Source: Lumnitzera littorea (taxonomy: Eukaryota > Streptophyta > Magnoliopsida > Myrtales > Combretaceae). Taken from it: DNA of 64,000 nucleotides. This document shows, in pieces, positions 23,569 through 36,995 of this stretch (positions are counted from its first letter, which is position 1; every line of letters begins with the position of its first letter). The position numbers and the translations under genes were made by a program. Where the stretch lies: contig JAMXBB010000003.1 in the NCBI GenBank assembly GCA_024138015.1, forward strand, positions 14,922,148 to 14,986,147, given 5' to 3'. The notes under the pieces were generated by a model, which was not told the DNA's origin, searched no databases, and saw nothing but the letters and a program-made list of their open reading frames with translations.

Positions 23569-24898
23569 TCCTCTAATGCCAGATTCACACTCATCACTTG
23601 TCTCAATACCATGGTTGTAGGCATGAAATTACCCTCTTACTACATATGACTTCCTCTTCCTCGAACATATTGGTTTGCCTAAACTCCTTCTACTCTTCAA
23701 CTTCCTCATTAGTGCTTTCAACGTCAAGGGTCGACATTTCTCCTTTCACTATCATTGTCCTTCTATTCAGGCACTAAGTTGCCATGTGTTTGAATCCTTA
23801 ACACTTGAAACACTTGATCTCGCTTATCTTTCTTCTTAAGATCTGTCCTTTTCTCAAATTTCCTCAGGGTTTCTTTTTCCTTAGCTTAAGCGGCTGAAAC
23901 AAGCCAAGCTTCACTAGTCCTATTCGGCTCTAATTGCATAGGTTTGCTTAGAATAAGTTAGCTCTAGGAAGCTTGACTAATAGGAGCTTGGAATTTGCTT
24001 ATTCGATTCGCTCTATCCTTTAGGTAGCACGGATTGTTTCATTTAGTGTGCCAATATCCCTTATCTCTAAAATATCTCCAATCTCATACCTCAACCCACT
24101 AACAAACCTGGAGATAGTTTGATCTTCGAGCTCTACCACTTCATAATGAATTATCAACATTTGAAATTCTTTTACATAAGCATCAACAATTGAGCCTCCT
24201 TTCCTTAGTTCTTGCAACCTCGTAAATGTATCTTGCAAATAGTAGCTTAAGACAAACCTCCTTGTCATCTCTCTCTTCATCTTATCCCATCCTTTAATCT
24301 CTCTTTCTCCTTCTCTTCGTTGTGTTGCTTACAAATTCTTCCACTACAAGTCAGCATATCCTGTAAATTCTAAGATGGCAAGTCTCACCTTAGCGTTCTC
24401 AGTAACTTTGTGACAATCAGATTGCTTCTTAATCTTGTATACCTAATCTAAGTAATCTTCAGTATTACCACTATAAGAGAAGATCGAAATTTGTAGTTTT
24501 AGGCTTTTCACCCTAGAAGCTTGGATATTTCATTCTTCCACCTCATAATATTCCTCCTCCTTATCACCTAACTCCTCTTCTTCTATCTCATCCACAACAA
24601 GTCTTCGTCCAGCATGTCTTTCCACTCCTCTAGCTTAGTGAAGTCGAACTAAGAGATTAGCTTAGCCAAGGTGGCCATTACCTCGCTTAGGTAAAGCTTC
24701 TGCATAGTCTCTATTCAGTACATCTCTAAGTGGCTACCTGTTGCCTTGTAAGGAAGTAACCAAGCTCTCGACCAAGCTAATGAGCCTATCGATTCTCTCA
24801 TTAGCTGACCTTAGTATGTAACTCCCTGGATGGCTACGACCAGCATAAGCACCACTCTCAACATCTTTGACAATCCTACGAACATTAGAATCCAACAT
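23569..24898 (-). pseudogene. Gypsy gag pseudogene with zinc knuckle
   Basis: Minus strand starts MLDSNVRRIVKDVESGAYAG at 24898, continues through an acidic stretch (VDEIEEEELGDKEEEYYEVE, about 24600-24540), then the gag domain at 24280-24020 (FTRLQELRKGGSIVDAYVKE, ISRFVSGLRYEIGD), and ends with a CCHC zinc knuckle at 23771-23812 (C-F-K-C...H-M-A-T-x-C) that has two in-frame stops. Gag forms the particle that packages element RNA. This copy is inactive. A second copy of its first part lies at 61776-62284. Confidence 0.88.
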
Positions 24899-25218
24899 TA
24901 ATTTCTAAACTACACAAAAATCCTCTTCAAAACCCAATTTTGAAATATAACTCAAGACCATTTGCTTTAACTTTAACCAAACAATACTAATAACACTTAT
25001 CACAATTGTAAGACAAAGAATACCACATACTCTATTTTGCAAGTACGAAAACAAAGGAAAACTATGCACTTGCTTTTTACGCTTACAAAACATCAATCCA
25101 ATACCCTCAACTTACTACCATAGTAGTCTAATTCCTAATGAAAACCACTTTACACAACGTAACTACAACACATACACATAAGAACATACAAGTTACGGAG
25201 TTATGAATGTAGCTAAGC

Positions 25219-25230
25219 TTTGATATCAAG
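25219..25230 (-). other. Degenerate primer-binding site of the gypsy element
   Basis: Minus strand CTTGATATCAAAGC directly follows the 5' LTR end TGTATCA. It is a decayed form of the initiator-tRNA-Met site TGGTATCAGAGC and fixes the minus polarity of the element. Confidence 0.6.
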
Positions 25231-25231
25231 A

Positions 25232-26410
25232 TGATACAGGCACCATTGTAGATGGACACACGAGTAATGGTATCTCATGAATAAAGGGATGGGTCTGAAC
25301 CACAAAATGGTATGAAAAGTAAATGATAGTCAAGGCTTTAAGTAAGGGTTCTCATGTACCAACAAAAGATATTATGTACCAATGCCTCCAAATAACTTGA
25401 GTTACACTTGATATGATGCACAAATGAGACACAAGATTTCTTGTCACTAGTCCATACTCACAAATAGGCTAGATAAGAGTGAAAAGAGCAACACAAGGCC
25501 AATTGTCACCAGTCTATGCTTACAAATGGGTTAGATAAGAGTGAAAAGAGTAAGCAAATACACTTAGCTCAAAAAGGAAAATTTATAATTATTACAAATA
25601 TTTAATGTGTAACTATTACAATAGGGAGTATATATATGCCTCAATTAGGGTTAATCCTAAATTACTATAAATGACCAAAAATATTCCCACTAGATATGGA
25701 AAATACATATTCTGTAAGGGCAAATTCATAAACAAAACAAAAGGAATATCCTGTGCTAGAACAATATGGATGTCAGAAGCTCGAGCATATGTTAGCCTTG
25801 CAATTTGTGATCAAAGCGGGTACTATATGTAAGCTAAAGTTAACGAGATTAGCATCAGGTTAGCAACTAGGTTGCTTGGGAACTTAAAGGGAGCATGTTC
25901 GAGTTGTTGGAACAAGAGAGCTTAACTTTGGTAGGTCAGTTTGACATTAGGTCGGTGTAGGCTCGAACATTTGATAGTTCGGGATCATAGGAACTCGAGC
26001 CTTAGCACCGGTGGGTGTTAGTTTCTATGAGAACTTCCTGCATATGAGAGATTGTGGTTGGGTTAAAAGCATGATTGTCAAAATTGCGATTCTACTGTTC
26101 ATCGGTAAAATCGTATAAAATCGTAAACTTATAGGATTGTATATGAAAGTTCATAATTTTACTAAAAATTTGCACAAAAATGATTTTATATCAATTTTAA
26201 CTAAGAAAAATATTATAAAATCATAAACTCGTAAAATTGTATTTTTAATTCGCGATTTTAATAATCATGGTTGGAAGAGCTTGGGAAATGCATCAGGTTG
26301 GCTTAGAGGAACTCCTTTTCTTTTGGGTTAGGTCCTTTTAGGAAGCTCACCGTACTAAGGCAGTAAGCACTCGTGCTCGAGGTCAAGTGATTGGTACTTG
26401 ATTGTTATTA
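25232..26410 (-). repeat. 5' LTR of the nested gypsy element
   Basis: About 1,179 bp, collinear with 10935-11843. The extra length is explained by a roughly 65-bp internal tandem duplication near 25440-25570 and a 200-bp MITE at 26070-26269. A TATA-like ATATATATAC lies near 25628-25638 on the minus strand. Confidence 0.85.
26070..26269. mobile_element. 200-bp MITE inside the 5' LTR
   Basis: Absent from the partner LTR. Terminal inverted repeats: left CATGATTGTCAAAATTGCGA, right (reverse complement) CATGATTATTAAAATCGCGA. Flanking octamers GTTAAAAG and GTTGGAAG are a probable 8-bp target duplication with two mismatches, which would suit a hAT-type MITE. Confidence 0.75.
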
Positions 26411-26986
26411 ATGGCTAAGTGTAGGATATGAGATATAAAAAAAAAAAATTTGAAAAAGGTAAGACAAGTTAGAAAATGTTAAATAAGGTTTAACACTTAA
26501 GAAAAAAAAAAGAATATTGCTTATTTTTTATTTATTTTTTAATAAGAAACAACTCAATTAGGTATAAGAAATTTTATTTAGTTTGACCCCCCAAATTAAA
26601 ACATAAATCATTTAGACCCTCTCTAAACCATTTACCAATCGAGCTAAAATATAAAAACATAAACTCAAACTACAATTCAAACTTGTAAAGGAAAAACCAT
26701 ATGGTAGCCTACGATTGGTAGCCCAAGGCTTAGTGTATACTATCTTATTTTTTGGAGGATGGTCATATTCTAAATAATGTGAATGTGGATAAGTAAAGAT
26801 ATGTCTAGAAGGTAGTTTCATTCTTATGGTAAGAGTGAATGAGTACACAGTAAGTAGGGTGAAGGCTTTACTTGCACATTTTCTTATAAGTACATATTCA
26901 TAAATTTTTTGAGATGGAACCTACCATGTACCATCATAGAACCACCTTTAAACCTTTACCCTTTAGAATTTATAGAATATAAGGTA
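26411..26986. other. Spacer between gypsy element and solo LTR, no gene seen
   Basis: AT-rich, with homopolymer A runs near 26437 and 26500. The minus frame at 26612-26848 has no recognisable domain. Confidence 0.45.
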
Positions 26987-29930
26987 TGTTACGCCTCGAA
27001 GTCGCAGAGTTGCAATAGTCCCGCCGTGTAAACCATTATATGATAGTAACTGGCCTCACAATGCCTACCATAGACATGATCTACACAAGGCGTCGACGAC
27101 TCCTCGCTTTAAAGTAAACAGTCTGATTAACAGTTAAACTACAGTTATGATAAATATTATAAAATTCTAATAAACATGTATAATTATACGTAAGTCCACA
27201 AAGCTTCTTAGGAAATTTTACGTAAACACAACAATTCACTAATTTACATAATAACTATCAGTCTTTCATCCTTAACTGCAAAGGACACTCTAGCTACTCA
27301 TCATTACTAAGTAAATTGATCCTCACACCCCTGGCTTCAAAAGGATTAACCTCTGGGTAATTGTAAGGCGGCATATCACTTGAAGAGTTCAGAAATCAGA
27401 ACCTGCAAAATGATTTATAAGGATATAAGCAACTATAGCTCAGTAAGTTGAATTGGAGATTCATGAATGCATACAAGCACAAACAAGATTATCAAGCAAT
27501 TAATTTCATGCAATGCAACAATCAAGTGTCATCGCACAACGTAGTCCAGTCCGTTGTGAAATCAGAGAAATTTCACCCGCTCTAATCCGGATTGAGGAGT
27601 TTCCATGTTATGCAACAGCTCACAACCAAACCCAGGCTTATGCAATAGAGACCTCGCTCCTCCCGCGATTACCTTCGAACCGTTGACTTTACCCTCGCCG
27701 TGACCTCCTCTCCTGTCACTTAGCTCGACTGAGGATGAAGAAGGGATCATTATACAATCCTGCACTATCCCTTTCGAAGGGGTCAGTATTTAGTTGAAGA
27801 ATCTTAGTGACCCCCTAATGGGTTGCAATGCATGACATTTTAGGTCATTAAAGTTGATTAAGATTAGATTTCATTTGGGGTTTTCAAACAATTCACTCCA
27901 ATTCAATCATAACACAAAATCCATTATACCACAATTTCAGCACGAATTCAGATACATCAAACGCATGCATAAACTACTTACAATCACAACCATATACAAT
28001 CCTAAGTCTCCAAGTACCATTCAAATAGTACTTTATTACAATAAGTAATAACCCAACTTACTTGGAATTTCTCAATCGCCCGATCGCTTAGTTGCAAGCT
28101 AATTCGTCTCTAGGTGTCCTATAATACAAATAGGTTTTTTTAGTACTTATACTTTAAGGATTCAATTTCTAAGTTATAATTTAACTCTTTTTTCCATGTA
28201 TACCTATTATATACTAATAATTCTTTCTACTCTATTTCGAGGTTCAGACCTTAAATTAGATTCTAGTTTTGATTCCTAAGTCTTAAATATACTCGAATAC
28301 TAATGTGAAATTAATCACATTAAGCTCGAGTATTCAAATATCCTATTGAGTCTTAATTTAGTATTCTAAACTATTCGATACACGTTATTCCTAATTGGGG
28401 TATCGAATTTATTCCCGATATGAGAAAATCTTACGTTTTTATACATTTACCTAAAATTAAATTTTATTTTTAGATTTAGTATTATTCTGATTTTTATTAT
28501 AATATTATCTAAATAACCCTAACTTTTTAGATTTATTAATTTTCAATTTCACATATTACTAATTTTTTGCAATAACTGTCTGATTTCCTAAATTAACTAT
28601 ACTTAATACTCTAAAGGCTAAAATTAGGTTTCCACATCAAAGATTAACATCCCTAAACATCTAATTACTATCTAAATCAATAATTAGTATCTTAATCACC
28701 TAATTAACCTAAGATTACCCAATTTTTCCATCATTTTAGGGCTAAAAATTAACTTAAAAATTTTGAAAATTAATTTTAAAAAAATGGCTTCATAGCACTG
28801 TTCTATATCACATAAGCATTCTACAGAAAAAAAATTGAGCTCCAAACTACACTCCTAAGCCTATTTATTTCTAGTTCTAATCATGCTCGGTATTATTCAA
28901 TTTGTTAAAAACTCTATATTTTCAGACGTGATTAAACTAAATCACTATTTTTCCCTAAATCTACATACAATAAAACCTTAGAATAACAGGTTTCATAATT
29001 TTCTAAGCAAAATAACTAATTTTACGAAATTACATAAAATCGGGGTAAATAAGGGACTCACTGGTTCGATGTTTTTTGGCCATCCAACTCCAATCCAAGT
29101 GTGTTGGCCGGCCTAAACAATGGGTCTGCAGTGGGGTGGTGGTGGTGGCTCGGTCCCGGGTGATGGTGGTAGCTCAGTCACAGGTGGTAGTGAGGTGTGA
29201 GTTTGGCTCACTAACCTTAACTGCACAGTTTCCTTTTCTTCTTTTTTTTTCTGGATTTTCTCTTGAATTTTTTAATCTCTCTATTTTTCTCTAATTCCTC
29301 ATTGTCCAAAGGAGTTCTGTGAATTTTCCCTTATTTATAGACATTTTTGGTAATTAATATGCATTAATTAAACATGACATTGCCCCATTTCCTTGATTTT
29401 TGGCTTTTGTGTTGCTTAATTCTAATTGGATAATTTTTCTTTTTCAGATCTTGACCTGCCACGACCAGATTTGCATCATTACATACCCTTCTGATATTTT
29501 TCTGATTTTTCCACAATTAATTAATAATTTTCTTTAATTATTTACTAAGTTTTTTGCCAATTTAGGTAATTTCGCGTATTTTTATCTATACGTAAATACA
29601 TGTGGGGTACATGTGAACATTCCTAATTATTATTTAGGTCATTCTATAATTTTTAGTATACATATAATCTATCTCTAGTGATTTATTAATTATTTGATTA
29701 CACTTTTCACCTTTTTGGTAATTAGTAATTATTTTACTTAAAATTTGAAAATTTTGTAGCCTCCTATTTTATTAATTATTTTCTTAAATTCAAGTTTACG
29801 GGGTCATTTTTACTAATATTTCTCTCAATAGTTTATAATTTGGGTTTAATCGAATCCTTTAACCGATCGTCCTAAACCTTGTGTTCTAAGTTCAATCCTG
29901 TGGTCTCTTGGCTTAACTTTAGGGCTTACA
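26987..29930 (-). mobile_element. Solo LTR, 3.1-kb gypsy family, copy 2
   Basis: Plus-strand ends TGTTACGCCTCG...AGGGCTTACA. It is collinear with 12267-15370 throughout, including the conserved block at 27530-27830 and a TATA box (TCTATAAATAA, about 29331-29342, minus). Flanking pentamers AGGTA and GGATA are a diverged possible target duplication. It has no internal domains. Confidence 0.88.
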
Positions 29931-32679
29931 GGATACTTCATAGAGCTATTAAATTTTTTCAATCTTCCCATAAATTTTAACTTTATATATTCTTTTTATA
30001 GAAAATTCTAGTTATATATACTTTTTTACATTGAAAGCTTGCTTTTCAAAGATTATATGGAACCTTAATATTAAATGGCAATCTTTATTAGGAAAAAAAA
30101 TAAAAATAAATGGCAAACACATGAGAGTGCAAGCATAAAAGAAAGAAAAAATAGGTTCTTTAAAACTAATGACTACTATTGTCTCTTAAAGTTTAACGTT
30201 ACTATTTTTAAGTTTCCACTAGTAGCTTTAGGTTTAGGGTTTACATGGGGTGTAAACTCAATCTTTTAAATATCAATATAATATTTTTTTTTCTTTTAAT
30301 TTTTTTGAAGGAAAGAAAATATAATGTTCTTTTTCACTCATCAATAAATATTAAATTATTTAATAAAGTTTATAAAATGGATACAAGATACTCTAAAACC
30401 GATATCTTATATGTTTTAGAGTAAAGGTTCTTAGATGGATAATAAAGATATCATACCGGTATTTTACTTAGGAAAAGCGAGTTTTAGAAAATTACAATTT
30501 AAAACTTATCATGTGACTCTTAATATTTACTTAGAATATACCGGATCAATTTGATACAGGTAGACACCTTATTCAACGGGGCTACTCACTGACCTTAACT
30601 TGCCCGTACCAAATCTTATTAGCTTATAACGGTTTTTTCTTTGAAAAGAATCGTGGAATTGGGAAGGCACATTGAAACCAGTTTTCTTTTTGGAGGGCCC
30701 TTGAATTTCATTGAAGTCCAAGCAGGATTTTCCAAAGTTTTAATATACAGAATATAATTATCTATCTATCTATTTAGTGACATTTTAAAGTTGATATTAC
30801 TCCATTATGGTTTTTCTCAATTTATGTGATTAATATTTGATTTACAAGACATAGAATACCTTATCATATACTAATAAGGAGTAACTTTGAAACTAGAAAG
30901 TATTCTATTGTTTTTTTCTTCCTTTCTTGTTTAGTTTAATGTAGTAATTGCTTTATATTTTAAATCCTGTTATACTGCTATATATATAATTTTTGTACAT
31001 GCATCACGCTACATGTCTACTATTACTTAAATAAGTAACGATTAGCATATTACCATTGATAAATCATATCATGGATTTTATGGCAAAATAAAAATATAAA
31101 AGTTAGATAATTTTTTTAAGTCCATGATTACATCCTCTATGATCTTATTTTTACAATTTTTTAACAAGCATTTCAAGTTTTTTCTAGTAAAAGATGTCCA
31201 TGTTTAAAGTAAGGTAGATTTTATTTTATGCACATGTATTTTTACTCATTGTTACTTTATGTACCTGTATTTCCATTTTTTTTTATATACTTTGCATACC
31301 TATATTCTATCATTATTTATAAGATATTCACCCTATTTTTATTATAAAACACCGTTATACAAAGTGTCAAAAATGAAAATACTAGAATTCATTGACAAAG
31401 GTGAAAATGAAATTATTTACTTTATTTTTATTATATATTTTATTTAGATATATTTAATAACATCATTTTTTCGAATCAATTTTATGGATCATTTAGAAAC
31501 AAAATACATGTAAATTTAATAGCACGAGTTCACCGAAAATAATAATAATAATAACACGTATACAAAGACAAATTGATAAAGGATGTAAACAAGTACCCTT
31601 AAAAATATATTTCATAGGTCGATTAATAAAAATCAAATATGGAATGTCTGTTAAAAGCTAAAAGATTTATAGTGATTAATTAGGAAAATGACTTTTCATT
31701 TGGACATGTTTTCCTTAAAAGAGGCTTTTCTTTTTCCCCTTTTAGTGAGTCGGAGCTTTTCTTTACAAGACCAAGCATTTTACATTCGAAAGGTTTTTTT
31801 AAGCCTGATAAATAAATGGAATTAAGGAAAATGTTTTTCCTTCGAAAGATATTTCCCTCGGACAAACGAGCCAAAGGATTCTCTACTGAGGTTTGAAACA
31901 AATGGGGATTGGAATAATATTCCAAAGACCTCATCCTCAGCGGGGAAGAAAAATCATATGGGTCATTCAGTTTGAGGCGGCTTTTATGTATGGAAGATGC
32001 GACCCAATGTCGAGAAGGTTTCTTTCTTTACGTGGAAAAGGGGCAAGGGATGGAGCTTCTATGCAGTTCTACAGTGACAAATTATCGATGATTCAAGCAC
32101 TGACCATTGTATAGTCTTCCCTGATGCCATGCGTAAGGGATTTAACTTTTGCAACGAGAATAATTAAGATAAAAGGGGATTAATGTTTAAGGGTAAATTT
32201 AAATAAAAAATTAATATTTTGAAAAATTAAATAAATGATTAATTTTTTATAAAATTCAAATAAAAAATTAACATTTTACAAAATAATTTAAATAATTTTA
32301 TGAAATAACTATTAAATTATAGTTTTATAATAATCAAATCTTTTATTTGAATCATTTTATATAATACTAATTTTTTATTTAAAATTTCAAAAATGTTAAT
32401 TGCTCATTTAAATTTTTTTTCATTGTAATCTTCCCACTTTCTGCAACATGTGGTTACAGATATTTTTCAAAACTTCCTCTGTAACATCACTTGGGCACGA
32501 AGGTTTAGTACATATGAGCACACAAAGTGGTGGAAGATATTATATGGCATTACTACATTAGACTATTGATAAAAAAATAAACTAAAAATAAAAAACAAAG
32601 TATAAAAATTAAAAAGATGAAAGACAAAAAAAAATATAAATGTTAGGATATTCTTAACCTCGGCTCCATCCTTAACCCT
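29931..32679. other. AT-rich intergenic DNA, no gene seen
   Basis: Extremely AT-rich, with an (AAT)n run near 31538. A less AT-rich block at 31690-32110 carries GGAAAA/TTTTCC words and ACAAACGAGCC, reminiscent of small DNA-transposon ends, but no matched termini were found. Frames at 30075, 31259, 31680 and 31893 show no domain. Confidence 0.5.
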
Positions 32680-35600
32680 TGTAAGCCCTAAAATTAAGTC
32701 AATTGACCGTAAGATTGAACTTAGCACATAAGGTTTTGAGCGATCGATTAAAGAATCCGATCAAACCCAGATTATAAACTATTAAGAGAAATATTAGTAA
32801 AAATAACCCCGTAAACTTAAATTTAAAAAAATAAGTAATAAAATAGAAAACTATAAAATTTTCAAATTTTAAACATAATAATTACTAATTACCGAAAAGG
32901 CGAAAAGTGTAATCTAACAACTAATAAATTATTAGAAATAGATTATATATATACTAAAAATTTTAAAATGACCAAAATAATAATTAGGAATGTTCACATG
33001 TACCCCACATGTATTTACGTGTAGATAAAAATACGCGAAATTACCTAAATTAAATTACCTAAATTAGCCAAAAACTTAGTAAATAATTAAAGAAAATTAT
33101 AAATTAATTGTGAAAAAATCAGAAAAAAAATCAGAAGAGTGTGGAATGATGCAAATTTGGTCGTGGCAAGCCAGAATCTGAAAAAGAAAAATCAACCAAT
33201 TAAATTAGAACAACACAAAAACCAAAAAATTAGGGATAAGGTAATTATCTTGTTCAAATTAATGCACAATAATTACACTAAAACTCTATAAATAGCAAGA
33301 AAAATTCAGGAACTCATTTGGACAGTTAGAAATCAGAGAAAATTAGGGAGAGACGAAAATTGAGAGAAAAATTCGAGTTAGAAAAAAATAAGAAAAACTG
33401 TGCAATTAGAGCCTTTAAAGGGAATCCCTATCAGACGAGCAGCTGGAAGTGGATGGCCACCACCACCATACGGTGGTGGTAGCGCCCTAGCCTTCCGACA
33501 AGGTCACAGCAGCTGGTGGTGGCTGAAGCCACCTAAATCGGTGAGTCCGATTTCCAGCCCGATTCTTATGTAATTTTGTAAAAATAGTAAATATTCTTAA
33601 AAAATTATGAATTTTGTTATTCTAGAATATTTTTATATGTAGTTTTTAGGAAAAATATTATTTGGATGAAAATATGTCTCGTAATATATAATCCTTAAGA
33701 AATTGTGCAAAACCGAGCATATTTCGGTTTAGAAATAAATGACCTTAGGAGTGTAGTTTTGATCCCAAAATTTTTGTGTAGATTACTTAGATGATATAGA
33801 ATAGTGTTATAAAGCCCGTTTTCAAAAATTAATTTTAAAAATTTTTAGATAATTTTTAAACCCTAAAATGAGGCATAAAATGGGTAATTTAGGGTTAATT
33901 AAGTAATTAAATGATTAATTACTGATTTAGTGAATAATTATATGTTTTAAGATGTTGAAATCTGATGGAGTATGATACTTGTAGTATTTAGGGTGTTAAA
34001 TGTAATTATTAGGTTAATTATGTAGTAAATGATTAATAGGAAAAAATAGTTAATTTTAAGTTAATTTTGTAAATTAGGGAAAATAGGAGTAAAATCTGAT
34101 TTAGGATGAATTTAGATATTTTGAAATGATAATTGATGTTTAGAGATGATAATTAGAGTGATAGAAATATTAGAAGTATATTATATACATAAAAGATAAT
34201 AATACATAATAAGTAATTATTGGAAATATAATAAATAGAAAATATTATAATAAAAATTTATATTTTGATAATAATAAAAATGTACAATAAATCTGATAGG
34301 AAACTTGAATTTATATAATTATATGAAAAATGTAAAAATTTCTCACATTAGGAGTAAATTCGGTATACTAATATGGACTTAAGTGTATCGGTGAAATAAA
34401 ATACTGACTAGGAATAGTGATGATATTTAGGAAATCGAGAAGTAATGTGATTAATTTCATATTATAGGTTGAAATGAATTTCTAGAGTTAGAGTATAAAA
34501 CACTACTTAGAAATCAAACTAGAGCCTAATTCAGAAATCGATGTGGAAACCGAAACCGAACCCGAACCTAATCCCAAACCTAGAATAATTATAAAAGACT
34601 TAAGACCTAGATAATTAAGCATATTAAACCCTAAACAAAACCTAACAATAAGTGTTATAGGATAAAATGAACCTATAATAATTATGTGAAAAACTGAAAC
34701 CACGTTTGTATTATAGGGACGATCGGCGATGGCCTGAGTAAGTCGGACCTCAAGTGAGTGAGCGAGGAGTCGAGGTAAGTTGGGATTAATACGATGCTAT
34801 ATTTTGGAGGCTTAAGATTATGCTTGGTTGTGCTTGTTAGATAATTGGATGTGTGCATATACTTGATTATGGGTGATACTATGATTCTTTTTGTTGCTCT
34901 GGCATGTATTGTATGATTCGTATGAAACGATTGATCATCCTTAACTAGACTTAATCAAATATACGACTAGTAATCATAATCGGACATGTATGGCAACCCG
35001 TTAGGGGAACTTAAGACTCTCTGGCCAAATACCGACCCCTTCGAAAGGGATAGCGCAGGATTACAAAATGGTCCCTTATTTATCCTCAGTCGAACTAAGT
35101 GACAAGAGAGGATGTCGCGGCGAGGGTGAAGACAGTAGTTCGAAGGTAGTCGCTGGAGGAGCAAGGTCTCCATTACACAAGCTTGGGTTTGGTCGTAAGC
35201 TGTTGCATTAACGGCAACTTCTCAACCCGGATTAGAGCGGGCGCAATTTCTCTAATCTCACGACGAGCCTGACAACGTTGTACAATGGCATTTGCTTGCA
35301 CATGCATTGTACCTAATAAGTGATTAAAAACCTTGTTGTGTGTATGGTATTGTTTTAAGTCCTCTATTCTAACTTACTGAGCTGTGGTTGCTTACATCCC
35401 TATAGACGTCGTGTAGGTGCTGGCTAAGAAGCGGCAAACAACTACTCCAAAGCTAGCAACTGCTGGGTTCTAAGGAGTGAGGAAAAACATTGAAGAATAA
35501 ATACATAATTTTAAGGTCTAAGTTTTTATTTTAGAATTATTTTTCATTTCTGAATAATGTAATAACTCGAAAATATATTACGAAGAAATATTGTAAACTT

Positions 35601-35840
35601 TAATTATAATAATTGAATTATAATATATATATATTTCCTCACTTTCTTAGGTAAATGATTCATGTAAATTACAACTGTTTACTTCAAAGGGGGTTAGTCG
35701 TGGACACCTTATATAGATCAAGTCTAAGATAGCGGTTGTAAGGTTAACTTCTATCTTAAGATGGTTTACAAGGCGGGGCTGTTACGACTCTGCCATTTCG
35801 AGGCGGGGCTGTTACGACTCTGCCATTTCGAGGCGTGACA
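32680..35840 (+). mobile_element. Solo LTR, 3.1-kb gypsy family, copy 3
   Basis: Ends TGTAAGCCCTAAA...GAGGCGTGACA; flanks ACCCT and ACCCC are a near-perfect 5-bp target duplication. It is inverted relative to copies 1 and 2. A TATA box lies at 33284-33295, a GC-rich hairpin at 33459-33480, and the family's conserved block at about 34978-35290. Near its 3' end a 30-bp segment is tandemly doubled (about 35779-35838). Confidence 0.9.
33284..33295 (+). promoter_or_regulatory. LTR TATA box, copy 3
   Basis: CTCTATAAATAG, about 605 bp inside the 5' end of the LTR, equivalent to the box in copies 1 and 2. Confidence 0.65.
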
Positions 35841-36374
35841 ACCCCAACAATGGTCACCATAATGCAACATGTAAAGTGATAGATACAAATATGCGTGAAA
35901 ATTAATTACTATTATTATAACGTCCTACAATCCAAGAGTGCTATAACTCACCACGTATCCTCATCTGTTAAGAACACATTAACGTCTTATAAATTAACTA
36001 CAATCTCTTTAATCACTTTTAATAATCTCTCATCAAATGTAAAGCAATAATTTTTCAAATACATCAAATTGAATAAGTCACAGACGAGTCACTTTAGTCA
36101 CAAATATACTAAACAATTAGATATGATCTTCTATAATATACATAACTAATCGCCGCTCTTTCCTAACCCAATGATACCAATTTCTACACTTATTGCAAAC
36201 TTATCAAGTTAACCTACAATTGTAAAAAATAAAAGAATGAGCCGAAACCTAATACAGGTGTGTAAACACATACAGATGTCAAGCCTAGAATATATACATG
36301 CGTATAATACAACTGTAACAAAATATAAACAAACATCAAGTTAATTATCTTTAATTTAAGCTAGCAACTAACAA

Positions 36375-36720
36375 AAGAATACTCATGACCCCATTACATC
36401 TTGATCTTTGTCCACTTATATAAGTGAATATAAATATACGTTTTCTTTTAATTCCTTTACATCTAAAATTTAGAGACCAGAAATCTAATATTCTAGTTGT
36501 GTTGTCACATGTGAAAGTCCACTAGGAAATCCTCGCACTTAATCAATAGTTGCTCATCTAGGAATCTACCACTGCGAGCCCTTAGAATAAGTGGATCGAG
36601 CAAAATCAATAAACCAAAGTAATTAGGTCAAATATAGATTTAGTCCGGTTTGATTACTAATTCCTATCAAACACAAGCAACAACTAATGCTACGTACTTG
36701 AAATCGCTTCAAAATCGAAT
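36375..36720 (-). repeat. Inverted fragment of the 9.25-9.59 kb repeat
   Basis: The reverse complement follows 9250-9590 with moderate divergence (AGAATATTAGATTTC, GTAAAGGAATTAA, GTACGTA in the same order). It is probably part of a second copy of the same LTR family; ends not determined. Confidence 0.55.
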
Positions 36721-36949
36721 ATAATACTCTGATCTCAAACCTGAATAAAAGTCAAACCTCGACGAAGGAAACCGAACACTACAAATCTAGCACGTTAACT
36801 TTTAGGTATTCTAAGACTAAGTCCTACTTAGGAGTTATTTAAGAGCTTATAATCTAAACAATTAAGGTCATGAAAGAAATTGTTGAGTCATATAATAATA
36901 ACATAATATGATTAAACTAATAAGTTAATATAACTATATATTTATATAT

Positions 36950-36995
36950 AAAGTGATCTTAGATATATATATATATATACATATAAGATCACTTT
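36950..36995. other. Perfect-arm hairpin
   Basis: Arms AAAGTGATCTTA (36950-36961) and TAAGATCACTTT (36984-36995) are exact reverse complements around a (TA)n loop. Confidence 0.7.

Larger units (their letters stand above)
10935..26410 (-). mobile_element. Ty3/gypsy LTR retrotransposon with nested insertions
   Basis: One old element read on the minus strand: 5' LTR 25232-26410, primer-binding region 25219-25230, gag 23770-24900, protease near 22195-22330, RT N-terminal part 21750-21935, RT core 16440-17005, RNase H 16221-16433, integrase 15371-16200 and 11844-12266, 3' LTR 10935-11843. Three insertions split the interior: a solo LTR (12267-15370), a plus-strand LTR/gag remnant (from 17010) and another solo LTR (22545-23563). 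Without them the interior has roughly normal gypsy length. The flanking pentanucleotides GTGAC and ATGGC are only a diverged possible target duplication. All coding parts except the RNase H core carry stops. Confidence 0.85.

Noticed and set aside
31680..32114. Two less AT-rich frames on opposite strands
   Set aside because: Phrases resemble worn DNA-transposon ends, but no matching inverted termini or target duplication were found.
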